The position numbers and the translations under genes were made by a program. Positions 36,342-44,821 of a stretch of DNA of 64,000 nt are shown here, piece after piece (within the stretch, counting starts at the first letter, position 1; each line of letters opens with the position of its first letter). Below the pieces are notes generated by a model. The model was not told the origin of the DNA and did no database searches. It saw nothing but the letters and a program-made list of their open reading frames with translations. This DNA comes from JAJDTR01 sp965220415. Its GTDB lineage: Bacteria > Poribacteria > WGA-4E > JAJDTR01. The stretch is taken from positions 5,642,001-5,706,000 of the forward strand of contig OZ244829.1 of NCBI GenBank assembly GCA_965220415.1. The letters are read 5' to 3'.

Positions 36342-36376
36342 AATCTCTATCGCGCTCCTTATCCAGTCGCTTGATC
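36342..36376 (+). repeat. GATC-type 31-bp unit (left end AATC)
   Basis: Left AATCTCTATCGCGCTCC, right CGCTTGATC; AATC at 36342 to GATC at 36373 is 31 bp. A one-base variant of the unit. Confidence 0.75.
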
Positions 36377-36471
36377 TATTCACTCACTTGATTCCTCCTA
36401 CTAAACTCTATAGGTAATTGTTTAGTTCGGTCCGGAACTTATGCGTCAACAGGAAATCGCGACTTGGAGAA

Positions 36472-36506
36472 GATTTCTATCGCCTTCCTTATTCAGTCAG
36501 TTGATC
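36472..36506 (+). repeat. GATC-type 31-bp unit (left end GATT)
   Basis: GATTTCTATCGCC at the left and CAGTTGATC at the right; 36472 to 36503 is 31 bp. Confidence 0.75.
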
Positions 36507-36524
36507 TCCTACATTACGCTCAAG

Positions 36525-36582
36525 GATTTCTATCGCACTCACTAGAAGATTTCTATCGCCTTCGTTATCCACTCAGTTGATC
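36525..36582 (+). repeat. Truncated unit followed by a complete GATC-type unit
   Basis: GATTTCTATCGCACTCACTA (36525-36544) is a left half cut short. A complete unit follows from GATT 36548 to GATC 36579, again 31 bp. Confidence 0.7.
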
Positions 36583-37309
36583 GTTCGCTTGATGGTGTAG
36601 TAACAAGGATTAAACTGTAGCACGATTAACCAACATTCCCAAAACAGATTGATGGACTAAACAGTTACCTCTATAGTTGTCGTGTGAATTTGTGTCGCAG
36701 TTAATGCGTTACGATGTGAATATCGCGTCGAAGCGTGTCGTAGTTTAGCTTCGTGCATGATTTTTGCTCGTGATTGGAGTGTGCGAAATACTGCGATTTT
36801 CTGCGACTATAATATCCCTCCCTCTCCCCTCGGTGTTGAAACGACTGGCCAAAACCGCGTCAGGCACTACGACCGGACATCGCCGAGATTCACTCATTTC
36901 CCGACCAAGCCGGCGCGGAAGAAAGGCAAGAATAGTTGAACAGGAAAGAGGAATCATAAACAGATTCAACATTTTACACTGTGGTTTTTTCCTATTTCCT
37001 GTGTTACTCTACGAGATGGTTTACAGGTCGTATTGCTCCAGTGTATTGACCCCATCGGTGAAGGCTTGGATTTGGCAATTCAAGTCGACATGGGATTATC
37101 CTTCCGGCGGTAGATTGCCGGCAGGAGTGAGGTCTCGACCAACGCTAACCGATATTATTATACTATACATGTGTGGAGTTTTCAATCATAAACTTGGGAA
37201 TTATTGCAATCAATTTGAACGCATAGGGCAAACGCTCCTTCCTGCAGCAAGTGTGATTCGCGCACTTAATGGTTTATTTTCCAAGTAAATATGGTTAATG
37301 TTGAGTGCC

Positions 37310-37330
37310 GGTGCGGTTAGAAACCGCACC
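37310..37330. repeat. 9-bp-stem palindrome (GGTGCGGTT / AACCGCACC)
   Basis: GGTGCGGTT (37310-37318), loop AGA, AACCGCACC (37322-37330). A REP-like palindrome in otherwise empty DNA. Confidence 0.6.
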
Positions 37331-37535
37331 TACCGGAGTAGGAGAACAGTTTATTGTGACAGCCACGTAAACATTAGACATTTAGCGAATGAACCACTTA
37401 ACTCCCAAGAACCAATAATCTTTGGTTTGTGACTGAGGATTTCCCTTATCAAGGGAGAGATTATCTTAGGAAAGCACCATTCCAGAAGATTTGGGATGTC
37501 AAGCGGGGAGTAGTGGGCTTCCACTAGGGATTCCG

Positions 37536-38594
37536 CTACATGGGCGGTGGCGGGAGATTGATTCGAGCAGCTATTTTCTCTGCAAGAATCTTGAAGTCTG
37601 TGTAGGCGTCGCGGGCAGCGGCGGCATGGGAGCCGATAGCCCCATCCGCGGGAGTAAGATGAAAGATAGGCTTTCTGGCTTCTTGTGCCATCGGTACCAG
37701 ACTTCGGTAGTGTTTAACGGTGGCAAGTGCGTGTTGTTCATCATCTTCAGGAGTTTCAGCATAAGGTCCTTCGTTATCGTCCAAAAGATTGCGTGCGTAT
37801 TCCGCCGGCATCCGGTTGACCCACTTGTCGTAAGCTATCACCGGGCGATTTAAACGGATACCATGCTGCTGCATTATATAGCCGGCGGGTTTCATTTCTC
37901 CGTTCGGCAGAGTAAACTCTGGCGAGGGCCAGTTCCTTCGCCTACTCTTCCAATCCCGACGCCAGCGGTTAAGCGTGGGGCCAAGGTTGCGTAAGCCACG
38001 AAGTGAAAACAAATCTGCTCCTAGTGGAACAACGACGTAGTCGCTCGCAATTAGAGCTGAGCGATTGATAGCATCTAGATTTGGGCCAACATCTGCCAAT
38101 ATGATTGAAGCTGTCATCGTCGAGGCTCCCGCTTGCATTATCGTCGAAAACGCGGTCAATATTCTGAAAGAACGGTACAAGTTACTGGATCCCAATGCAT
38201 TTGGCCACTCAGCGGACAGAGTGTCCTCAAACTCCGCCAATGCCAAGTCACCCGGAATTAGCTTTTGGTCATGTGGCCCAATGCCACCTCCAAATAGACT
38301 TGGTTGGGCTATAATTGGCTGAAGGCAGGGCGGTTTCAGGTCTCCAACTTGCATCAGCGGTTTTACACACTCAAAAATAGTGATTCCCGATTTTGGGGAA
38401 ACGTCGCCCTCGTCCCAGAGTTTCTCCAAATGTCCTTCGTCCAGAAAAGCAGCGGTAAGATTCGCCTGCGGATCCAGGTCGCACGCAAGCACTCGGTGGC
38501 CCAGGTCAGACAGCATCCATGCTAAATGATAGACGAGCGAAGTTTTGCCAACGCCGCCTTTATTATTGAAAAATGTTATAACGGGAATAGTCAT
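37536..38594 (-). CDS. ParA/Soj-like P-loop ATPase
   Basis: 352 residues, longer than ordinary ParA (~250). The deviant Walker A KGGVGKTS follows ITFFNN at the N-terminus, CDLDPQANLT forms the A' region, and ADVGPNLDAINRSAL holds Walker B. The C-terminal third is extended. ParA ATPases position DNA or protein cargo; no ParB is encoded next to it, so plasmid-type partitioning is not indicated. It starts 12 bp after the broken AlbA_2/HATPase gene, so the two form one transcript. It lies in the repeat-rich island. Confidence 0.9.
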   Translation of the reverse strand: MTIPVITFFNNKGGVGKTSLVYHLAWMLSDLGHRVLACDLDPQANLTAAFLDEGHLEKLWDEGDVSPKSGITIFECVKPLMQVGDLKPPCLQPIIAQPSLFGGGIGPHDQKLIPGDLALAEFEDTLSAEWPNALGSSNLYRSFRILTAFSTIMQAGASTMTASIILADVGPNLDAINRSALIASDYVVVPLGADLFSLRGLRNLGPTLNRWRRDWKSRRRNWPSPEFTLPNGEMKPAGYIMQQHGIRLNRPVIAYDKWVNRMPAEYARNLLDDNEGPYAETPEDDEQHALATVKHYRSLVPMAQEARKPIFHLTPADGAIGSHAAAARDAYTDFKILAEKIAARINLPPPPM

Positions 38595-38605
38595 TGCTAT
38601 GTGAT

Positions 38606-39820
38606 TTAGGGTTTAATAGCAGACCTAATGGTTACCTGTACGTGAGTATCATTAACTTCAAATTCCGGGGTTGGATGCCCAGTTTCTGTTAACAGTCTCC
38701 TAGCTATTGGTATTCCTACGCCAAAACGCTGCACATAGCCGAGAGTTCGCATTGCTTCCGCTAGAGTAGGGTTGCGGTAATCTGTTAGTCCGGGTTTGCC
38801 AAAATTTGCAGCGGTTACCGTACCGTATGCGCCGCCAGGACTCAAGACCTCAATTCGGTCGTTGAACCATGAAACGCGGACGGGCGCATTTGTAGCTTCG
38901 TAGGTTCTGTGCATAATTGCGTTGCGTATAATCTGTTGTAATGCGGGAATGGGATAGAGTTCGGTTCGCCGCTCCAGAACGTCGGTCGTGAAATCGACTG
39001 CGGTTCGGTTATGCGCAATCAGTTTTTCATCCAAACGGCGAAGCAGGTCCGGAACTGCCCCACGTATGTCTTCACTGTCAAGGATTTCATCCGACAACTC
39101 GCTACCGTCAATTCTGAGAAACTGTACATAAGCCCCGGGTAGATGGTCTTGCGGGCTTTTGACGAGAACTAGAATTCCCAACACAGTTGCAACTCGTTAA
39201 TCGACTGAAACAATCATTTTTGTAGCGGTAAGACGTTCTTCAAGAGTCCGTTCATTGGCTGCTAAAATCTCGGGGGCAAACGCCTGCGGCAAGTATTCGT
39301 TTTCAAATTGGATTAGATTTAGATTGGATACACTAGACGTAGGGATAGGTTGCGCATCGAAAGTCAGATTTCCGGATCGACGCTTTTCGTTGAGAATCCT
39401 TTCATCCTGTTCTGTAGCGATGCCGCGACGGGGGGCAATGCGAATGTGGATAACACCTTTGAATTTCACCGGAGGCGAGTCGGACGATTGTACCGTAACT
39501 ACGGCGATTTCTTTACCCTCCAAGACACGCTTTTCAACAGCCAACGTTGGCGGCGGTAGGATGTTTCCGTCGGTTTTCATATCTGCCAACTGCCGGAGTA
39601 ACTCGTTCGTGACAGATAACCCCTTGACAGTTTTATTGTTTCTTACGCCCACGAAGACAAATCCCGGTTTTTCGTGTCGGGGAAGGTCGTTGGCAAATGC
39701 GCAGATAGCTTCCCTTATGCTCGTAGGTGCGTTGCCCGACATTGATTCTTTGAATTCGAGGCGGTCAGATTCGATGTCTGAGATGATTTCGAGCAACCCC
39801 TTATCTGTACGCGATGGCAT
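38606..39820 (-). pseudogene. AlbA_2 (Schlafen-like) + HATPase_c_4 regulator, split by an in-frame stop
   Basis: Residues 1-207 (39197-39820) form an AlbA_2/Schlafen-like domain with the DRLEFKES motif. The continuation (38606-39184, 192 residues) is in the same frame and holds the DEKLIAH...IPALQQIIRNAIMHRTY HATPase_c_4 and RecG-like C-terminal part (VRVSWFNDRIEVLSPGG). They are separated by a single TAA at 39197-39199; reading through gives SVD-stop-RVATVLGILVLV with no frame change. So this is one gene of about 400 codons with one nonsense change, a sequencing error or a real decay. Intact homologues are AlbA-type putative DNA-binding regulators. ParA follows 12 bp downstream. Confidence 0.85.
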
Positions 39821-40555
39821 TTCAATATCCTATCGTTTTACTCATCTTCCGCATTATAGACTTGTGCAATCTCGAATTTTCACATACCAGATCTTGGGGT
39901 ATATATTCGCGAACGCGAAAAAATCACCAAGGTACTACCGTGAGTCCGATTGATTGACCGGTTTTGCCCTTCCATCATCAACTCTCAAGTAACGCACCAC
40001 ATTGCGCTCCGCTGGAGCGCGGAGATTGGACGCATCACAATTCTATTGACATGGCACTCCTCTGGAGTGCCAGAGATGGGAAATCTCTAAGACGACATAC
40101 TTTCTCAAAGCTAACAAAGGAGCGAAAAACGAGTGTTGCTTGTTGAAGGAATTATTCCGACAGGGATAATGGGATGCTCTCAAGTAACACTCCACATTGC
40201 ACTCCTCTGGAGTGCGGAAATTTGGACATATCGTATTCTATTGACATTTCGATCCTCTGGATCGAGGAAAGGGACTCCGACCAGAAAGTGTTGCTTGCTG
40301 AATGAATTATTCCGACAGGGATAATGGGACGCTACCAAGTAGCACAACACATTGCACTCCTCTGGACTGCGGACGTGGGGAGCAATCATGTTCTATTGAC
40401 ATCTCACTCCTCTGGAGTGAAACCATTCTACGGAGGAAGGCTTTTTCAAAACCTCTCACAGAGCGAAAAACGAGGGTCAATTTATGATGCACGACACACA
40501 TTGCGCTCCGCTGGAGCGCGGAAATTTTGACATCTCGTATTCTATTGACATTGAA

Positions 40556-40590
40556 GATCTCTATCGCGCTCGCTATTCACTTGCTTGATC
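40556..40590 (+). repeat. GATC-bounded 31-bp unit inside the array (site 1)
   Basis: GATC at 40556 and 40587. The right GATC is also the left arm of the hairpin GATCCTCTGGATC. In sister units at about 40252 and 40913 the same hairpin occurs without the unit. Confidence 0.85.
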
Positions 40591-40692
40591 CTCTGGATCG
40601 AGGAAAGGGATTCCGACCAGAAAGTGTTACTTGCTGAATGAATCATTCCGATAGGGATAATGGAGCGCTATCAAGTAACACTCGACATTGAA

Positions 40693-40727
40693 GATCGCTA
40701 TCGCACTCATTGTCCATTCGCTTGATC
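40693..40727 (+). repeat. GATC-bounded 31-bp unit inside the array (site 2)
   Basis: GATC at 40693 and 40724. It lies between CATTGAA and TCCGCTGGAGTGA. The left half of the expected hairpin is replaced by the unit. Confidence 0.8.
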
Positions 40728-41265
40728 TCCGCTGGAGTGAGAACCAGACCACGAAGGAACACTTTTCACGGCTAGTCATTGAGCGAAAAAGGAGTGTTAC
40801 TTGCTGAATGAATCATTCCGACAGGGATAATAGGGTGCTCTCAAGTAACACTCCACATTGCACTCCTCTGGAGTGCGGAAATTTGGACATATCGTATTCT
40901 ATTGACATTTCGATCCTCTGGATCGAGGAAAGGGACTCCGACTAGAACGTGTTGCTTGCTGAAAGAATTGTTCCGACAGGGATAATAGGGTGCTACCAAT
41001 AAATTCCGTAAACCCGAAAAATTGGTTCGGAGAGTAGGATAGGGTTCTTGCTCCGTTACTTAAGTGCCAAGGATAAACTCAAAAACTCCCCACTCCAAGT
41101 GTGACTTGGATGACCACTGTTTTTTGAATTGACGCTATCATAAGGTATATATTGAGACCTTGAATATGTCAAGGATGAATTTGGAAGCTAGGTAGAACTG
41201 CTGGATTTGCCAATCCGGCAGAAGCGAGCAAAAACATGATGCCTTGCAGGTTGCGGCTGACAGTG

Positions 41266-43053
41266 CTACGTTCCCCGTTTTGAGAGGATTAGGTGGAGCG
41301 TTAAGGTCGCGATGGCGAGCAGAAGAAAGAACCACGCGAAACTCTTGTATCCCCACCACTCCAGCGTATTGTCCCCCCAGTCGCCCCATCTGCCCGATGC
41401 CCTCGTGCGCAGATCGGATTCCGACTGATTGAGCGCATTCGATGAGAAGGCGTATGTCTCGCTCCCTGTCTCCACCTCATAAACACCGACTTCGCGAGCC
41501 ATGAGGTTTACCTTCCTCTCAAGCACGGGTTGGTCACGTATCTCACCATTCGGTGAAACAATCTGGACGGATTCCACTCCCAACTTCGTGTTCAGAACCG
41601 TCGCTTCGCCTAAACGAAGGTTGGAGCGTTGTAGTCCCGGGGTTTCCGAGGCGCGCCACTCAAGCAGATTCCAAATCAGGGCGGGCCAATTCGGCGACGT
41701 TTGAAGAGTTGAGAGGTCAGGACGCAGACGCAAGCGGAGTTCATGGCTACCGGTGTACCGCTCGGTATCGGTCAAGAGCGGGACGTTACCGGCAGTAATG
41801 ATAGGCATCCCGATAAGCTCCTCCGTCGTTCCTGCCCCCCACACAACGCCGTCGAATGAAAGCCCTTCGGTCAACGGGTGCGCATGATTAACGACAAAAG
41901 GTCCCAGATAGGCGGACGCCTGCGGCTCAACCACAAGGTGCATTAGCCATGCATCGTTAGCTTCATCTGGGAGCGCTGCGGGATCCAGAAAGATTAAATC
42001 AGGTCGTGTGGTTGTGAGTATACGTCGTTCCGTAGCCTCCAATGCGTTTTCAATAAGTGATTTGAGCTGTTGGTCTTGAATTCGGACCTCCACACGCACC
42101 GGTTTCCGTATCTGCGGCAGTAGCACAACTGTGTTATCGATTGACAGCGCATCCTCTCCAATCCGCGCTCGCAACGATGGCGTTTTTGGCGGCAAATTCA
42201 GGAAAATCCGATGTGTCTCCATGGGAAGAATATCCGCGGCTGAACGATGAAGCGGAGTGACTGAGCGGGCGGCTGCAGCATCGTGTAATTCTACGACAAG
42301 TTCCGTTGTTCTCGCGCGTCCGGAGAGATTTGTTATCTCAAACAAACATCGTTCACCCGATTCGGAAGGATTTCGTGTGGCGTTTACGAAGGCGAGGTTG
42401 GATTGGGGGATTCCAAAACTCCACCACTGTATTCGGTCCGACTCGAGTGCGTGTGCCGGCGGTTCGTCCGTCAATACCAGCATGAGCGCTTTGGAGCCGC
42501 CGAGGGTTGCCGCAAAGGATACTGCCGCCTCCAAGTCGGCGGACGGCGAAAGACACCCCCAGCGTTCAAGTTCGGCAATTGCTTCGCTCGCCGACTTTGC
42601 CACTTCGTTCAATAGTTGCGGCTCTGTCCCCGCGAGCACGTAACGTACCCCGTAGCGCGGTTTGGCAAGTGGATTGAAGCCTTCGGGTTTGAGTAACTCG
42701 TCAAGAGCTGTTATCGACCGGCTTCTGGGAGTATCGTCGTCGCCTGCGAGCATTGAAAAGGAGTCATCCAAAACCACAATCAACGGTATCTGGCTTTTGG
42801 ATGTGCGGATGATTGGCTCTGCTATCGCAAGAGCCAGAAAAATAAGGGTGAGGAGTTCCAACAAGAATGAGAGAGGGGTTTGTAAGCGCTCAATCCTCAA
42901 TCCGCCTTTCCGCGCCTGCTTCTGATTGACCCAAAGCATCAGGCTAGACACCGGATAACGGCGAGAGCGGGTGCGTAACAGATAGATGCCGACGAGCACA
43001 GGGACAGCCAAGAGTGCGAGGAAGCCGAGGGGAAGGGTAAAGGTGGGAATCAT
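41266..43053 (-). CDS. BatA-like membrane protein with VWA domain
   Basis: 595 residues. The N-terminal BatA/aerotolerance-regulator motif (LPLGFLALLAVPVLVGIYLLR, then RRYPVSSLMLW) and a second helix (LLTLIFLALAIAEPII) precede a VWA domain with MIDAS VVLDDSFSM. A middle beta-rich region and a C-terminal transmembrane helix (WFFLLLAIATLTLHLIL) follow. Together with DUF58 and MoxR genes in this cluster it forms the classical MoxR-associated trio, thought to help assemble or activate envelope complexes. It is the last gene of the minus-strand cluster. Confidence 0.9.
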   Translation of the reverse strand: MIPTFTLPLGFLALLAVPVLVGIYLLRTRSRRYPVSSLMLWVNQKQARKGGLRIERLQTPLSFLLELLTLIFLALAIAEPIIRTSKSQIPLIVVLDDSFSMLAGDDDTPRSRSITALDELLKPEGFNPLAKPRYGVRYVLAGTEPQLLNEVAKSASEAIAELERWGCLSPSADLEAAVSFAATLGGSKALMLVLTDEPPAHALESDRIQWWSFGIPQSNLAFVNATRNPSESGERCLFEITNLSGRARTTELVVELHDAAAARSVTPLHRSAADILPMETHRIFLNLPPKTPSLRARIGEDALSIDNTVVLLPQIRKPVRVEVRIQDQQLKSLIENALEATERRILTTTRPDLIFLDPAALPDEANDAWLMHLVVEPQASAYLGPFVVNHAHPLTEGLSFDGVVWGAGTTEELIGMPIITAGNVPLLTDTERYTGSHELRLRLRPDLSTLQTSPNWPALIWNLLEWRASETPGLQRSNLRLGEATVLNTKLGVESVQIVSPNGEIRDQPVLERKVNLMAREVGVYEVETGSETYAFSSNALNQSESDLRTRASGRWGDWGDNTLEWWGYKSFAWFFLLLAIATLTLHLILSKRGT

Positions 43054-43126
43054 AAATCAGCGTGGATAACGTGGATTGGGTAGGTTGGCATTGTCGTTTC
43101 TCTGGTAATATAATTGTTTATTCCAC

Positions 43127-43152
43127 CGGTCTGGATTTGCCAATCCAGACCG
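43127..43152. repeat. 11-bp-stem palindrome (CGGTCTGGATT / AATCCAGACCG)
   Basis: CGGTCTGGATT (43127-43137), loop TGCC, AATCCAGACCG (43142-43152), perfect arms. A weaker relative with the same loop is at 41201-41218. Confidence 0.75.
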
Positions 43153-43421
43153 AGCGGGGGGCAGGGAACGCGCCGAGTAGGGAATTACAACGCTAATTCC
43201 GGCTACTCGGGGGCTTACATGCCCAGACCGGACGTGCGACGAGCTGTAATACTTACGAACCAAACGATGAACTAAACAGTTACTTGGTAGTGTTAGACTA
43301 TACGTGCCGACAGTTACAGTCTAGTAACAGGAATTCGAACATATGGGAGGTTATTCAGGAAGGCAAACACTGCTACACCAACGAATTGTTCCATAGAATG
43401 CCTTACGAGCTGAATCTATAA

Positions 43422-43526
43422 TTCATACAATTTCAAAATCTAAATGTTACAGCCAATTTAAGACGCGCAATGAATTGCGCTACTACGAACCCCGGTTCCT
43501 GTAACTGATGGATTGCGAATTAGTAT
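43422..43526. repeat. ~105-bp dispersed repeat, copy 2 (inverted relative to 5384-5489)
   Basis: Carries GTTACAG / CTGTAAC inverted ends around a hairpin with arms GCGCAAT/ATTGCGC. It adjoins a possible truncated reading frame on the minus strand. Confidence 0.75.
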
Positions 43527-43529
43527 CAG

Positions 43530-43719
43530 CCTGCACCGCGACCTGTCCCGTGCCCTCCCACACGACATCACCGAGATGACAGTCCCAAGTCTGCCTGCAA
43601 ATACTGGCATTCTTACCCTGATGTTTAGAGATGCCATCCGATAGAAGCGTAACGCCTACGGTTTCTGTGTGGAACATCTCCAGGAGTTCTACATGCAACA
43701 AGGACCAAAAACACGACAA
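43530..43719 (-). pseudogene. Possible gene relic truncated by the 105-bp repeat
   Basis: A minus-strand frame of about 63 codons (with LLHVELLEMFHTETVGVTLLS and HLGDVVWEGTGQVAVQAD, shown here in parts) has protein-like composition. It then runs into the repeat at 43526, where it ends after about 15 unrelated residues. I do not recognise the family. It may be the remainder of a gene lost when the repeat arrived. Confidence 0.25.
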
Positions 43720-43737
43720 ACTATACGGTGCCTCGGA

Positions 43738-44610
43738 TCATGAAATCTTAAGTACCTCATCCAAAACCAATGCCTCGAGTCGCCAATCGGCAAGAATGTG
43801 CTCTGCGACGACAGTGGTCATGACCGCACCGGCTTGCTTTGTTGCACGATGCCAATTTTCCTGATGTTGGGCAAGCGCAGCGCGATAGCGGCTCTCGGCG
43901 CCGGCATCTACGAAAACTTCTTGGGCTTCGTCCGTTTCCGAATCCACTAACCGGATGTTACCGCGCTCCGTCGGATTGGCGTCTGATTCTGCCAAAACCT
44001 GCACGACGACAATTGCCGTAGCACGTTCGGCAAAACGAGACATCGTTGCTAACGGGTCGCCCGGGAAGAGGAGGTCACTGAGCAATACGCGCAACCCATA
44101 CGGGCGCCATGTCGGGGGTAGTCTAGTGAATGAAGTCAGAAGATCGCCACGGTATCCAAAATCGATTCCTTCCCAGATTGACGCTCTGTTTGTCCCGTTT
44201 TCCACCTGCCGAAACCCGTCACCTGCCATCCATGCAGCGTGGGAGAATCCTACGTTCGATGCCGCCGTAGCAAAGACCGCAGCAAGCCCGAGAGTGGCTT
44301 GCGTTTTGGGGCTGTTCTCAAGTGCCATGGAGCATGAGCCATCAATTACGATATCCAAATGTGGACTGACTTCGTCCCGGTACAATTTGACCGTTAATTT
44401 GTCGCTCCTGGCGAATCCTCCCCAGTCGATTCGCCTTAGATCGTCCCCCGGTTGATATTCTCTATGGTCGATGAATTCGAGCGAACTCCCGGGCCGCTTT
44501 CCCATCTGATTTCCTGAAACTCCAAATGGGACGTTTCGCGGTGATGCCAATGCGTATCGCGCACCGGCACGTTCACCATCTATGAGGTATTGTCGATAGG
44601 CTTCGTTCAT
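43738..44610 (-). CDS. DUF58-domain protein
   Basis: 290 residues. The DUF58 signature EFIDHREYQPGDDLRRIDW is followed by a VWA-like fold with the MIDAS variant DGSCSM. There is no membrane segment, so this is the soluble short form. DUF58 proteins accompany MoxR ATPases (here 49969) and BatA-type proteins (41266); their biochemical role is unsettled. A 211-bp gap separates it from the ABC permease upstream. Confidence 0.92.
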   Translation of the reverse strand: MNEAYRQYLIDGERAGARYALASPRNVPFGVSGNQMGKRPGSSLEFIDHREYQPGDDLRRIDWGGFARSDKLTVKLYRDEVSPHLDIVIDGSCSMALENSPKTQATLGLAAVFATAASNVGFSHAAWMAGDGFRQVENGTNRASIWEGIDFGYRGDLLTSFTRLPPTWRPYGLRVLLSDLLFPGDPLATMSRFAERATAIVVVQVLAESDANPTERGNIRLVDSETDEAQEVFVDAGAESRYRAALAQHQENWHRATKQAGAVMTTVVAEHILADWRLEALVLDEVLKIS

Positions 44611-44821
44611 GTAAAGATAGTGAATAGTCCAATGCCGTCGTCAACTGATGCGAAATGCAAATCGGCCGGTGATTGAAGAACAAGAATCTTGTAGGTCGTT
44701 CCGATCAGTGTTTCTCAAGGTATTGCCTAAACGGTCAACCATCTCTGTCCGAGCCAGAATCTTGCAGGAGTCATTCCAGCGACTATGTTGCCGCTGTCTA
44801 CGCCGCGCACTGCCGATTTGC

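Larger units (their letters stand above)
35513..37535. other. 2-kb gene-poor, repeat-bearing intergenic region
   Basis: No convincing gene. It holds the 36-bp tandem array (35820-35928), further GATC-bounded units at 36342, 36472, 36525 (truncated) and 36548, and a hairpin with arms GGTGCGGTT/AACCGCACC (37310-37330). Small ORFs here have no recognisable family. A 75-codon minus-strand frame at 36104-36331 looks somewhat protein-like and could be a gene remnant. Confidence 0.6.
39975..41000. repeat. Array of six alternating ~135-180-bp repeats with variable-stem hairpins
   Basis: The sequence TTCCGACAGGGATAAT or a close variant ends five units near 40151, 40307, 40643, 40813 and 40971, with a degenerate one near 40484. 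Units alternate between two types: type 1 carries TCGATCCTCTGGATCGAGG and GGGACTCCGAC; type 2 carries GAGCGAAAAACGAGTG. Most units start ACATTG followed by a hairpin with the central core TCC-T/G-CTGGA and different outer stems: GCACTCCTCTGGAGTGC, GCGCTCCGCTGGAGCGC, TCGATCCTCTGGATCGA. Stem bases change on both sides together. GATC-bounded units lie at 40556 and 40693. Confidence 0.85.
39821..41265. other. Intergenic region dominated by the hairpin repeat array
   Basis: No coding gene. Nearly all of 39975-41000 is the array described separately. 41201-41218 holds a palindrome (CTGGATT, TGCC, AATCCGG) of the same type as 43127-43152. Confidence 0.7.
43054..43737. other. 684-bp gap holding hairpin, dispersed repeat and gene relic
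   Basis: Contains a strong palindrome (43127-43152), the second copy of the 105-bp repeat (43422-43526) and a possible gene fragment (43530-43719, minus). Nothing else is recognised. Confidence 0.6.

Noticed and set aside
36764..37288. 174-codon plus-strand ORF
   Set aside because: No recognisable motif, no ribosome site, composition unlike neighbouring genes, and it crosses repeat-like sequence.
38606..39184. Second half of the AlbA_2 gene as a separate gene
   Set aside because: It would need a TTG start without a ribosome site, is in the same frame as the upstream half, and covers only the C-terminal domain.
39975..41000. CRISPR array
   Set aside because: The repeats are about 135-180 bp, degenerate, and contain several hairpins. 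There are no short identical repeats with unique spacers and no cas genes.
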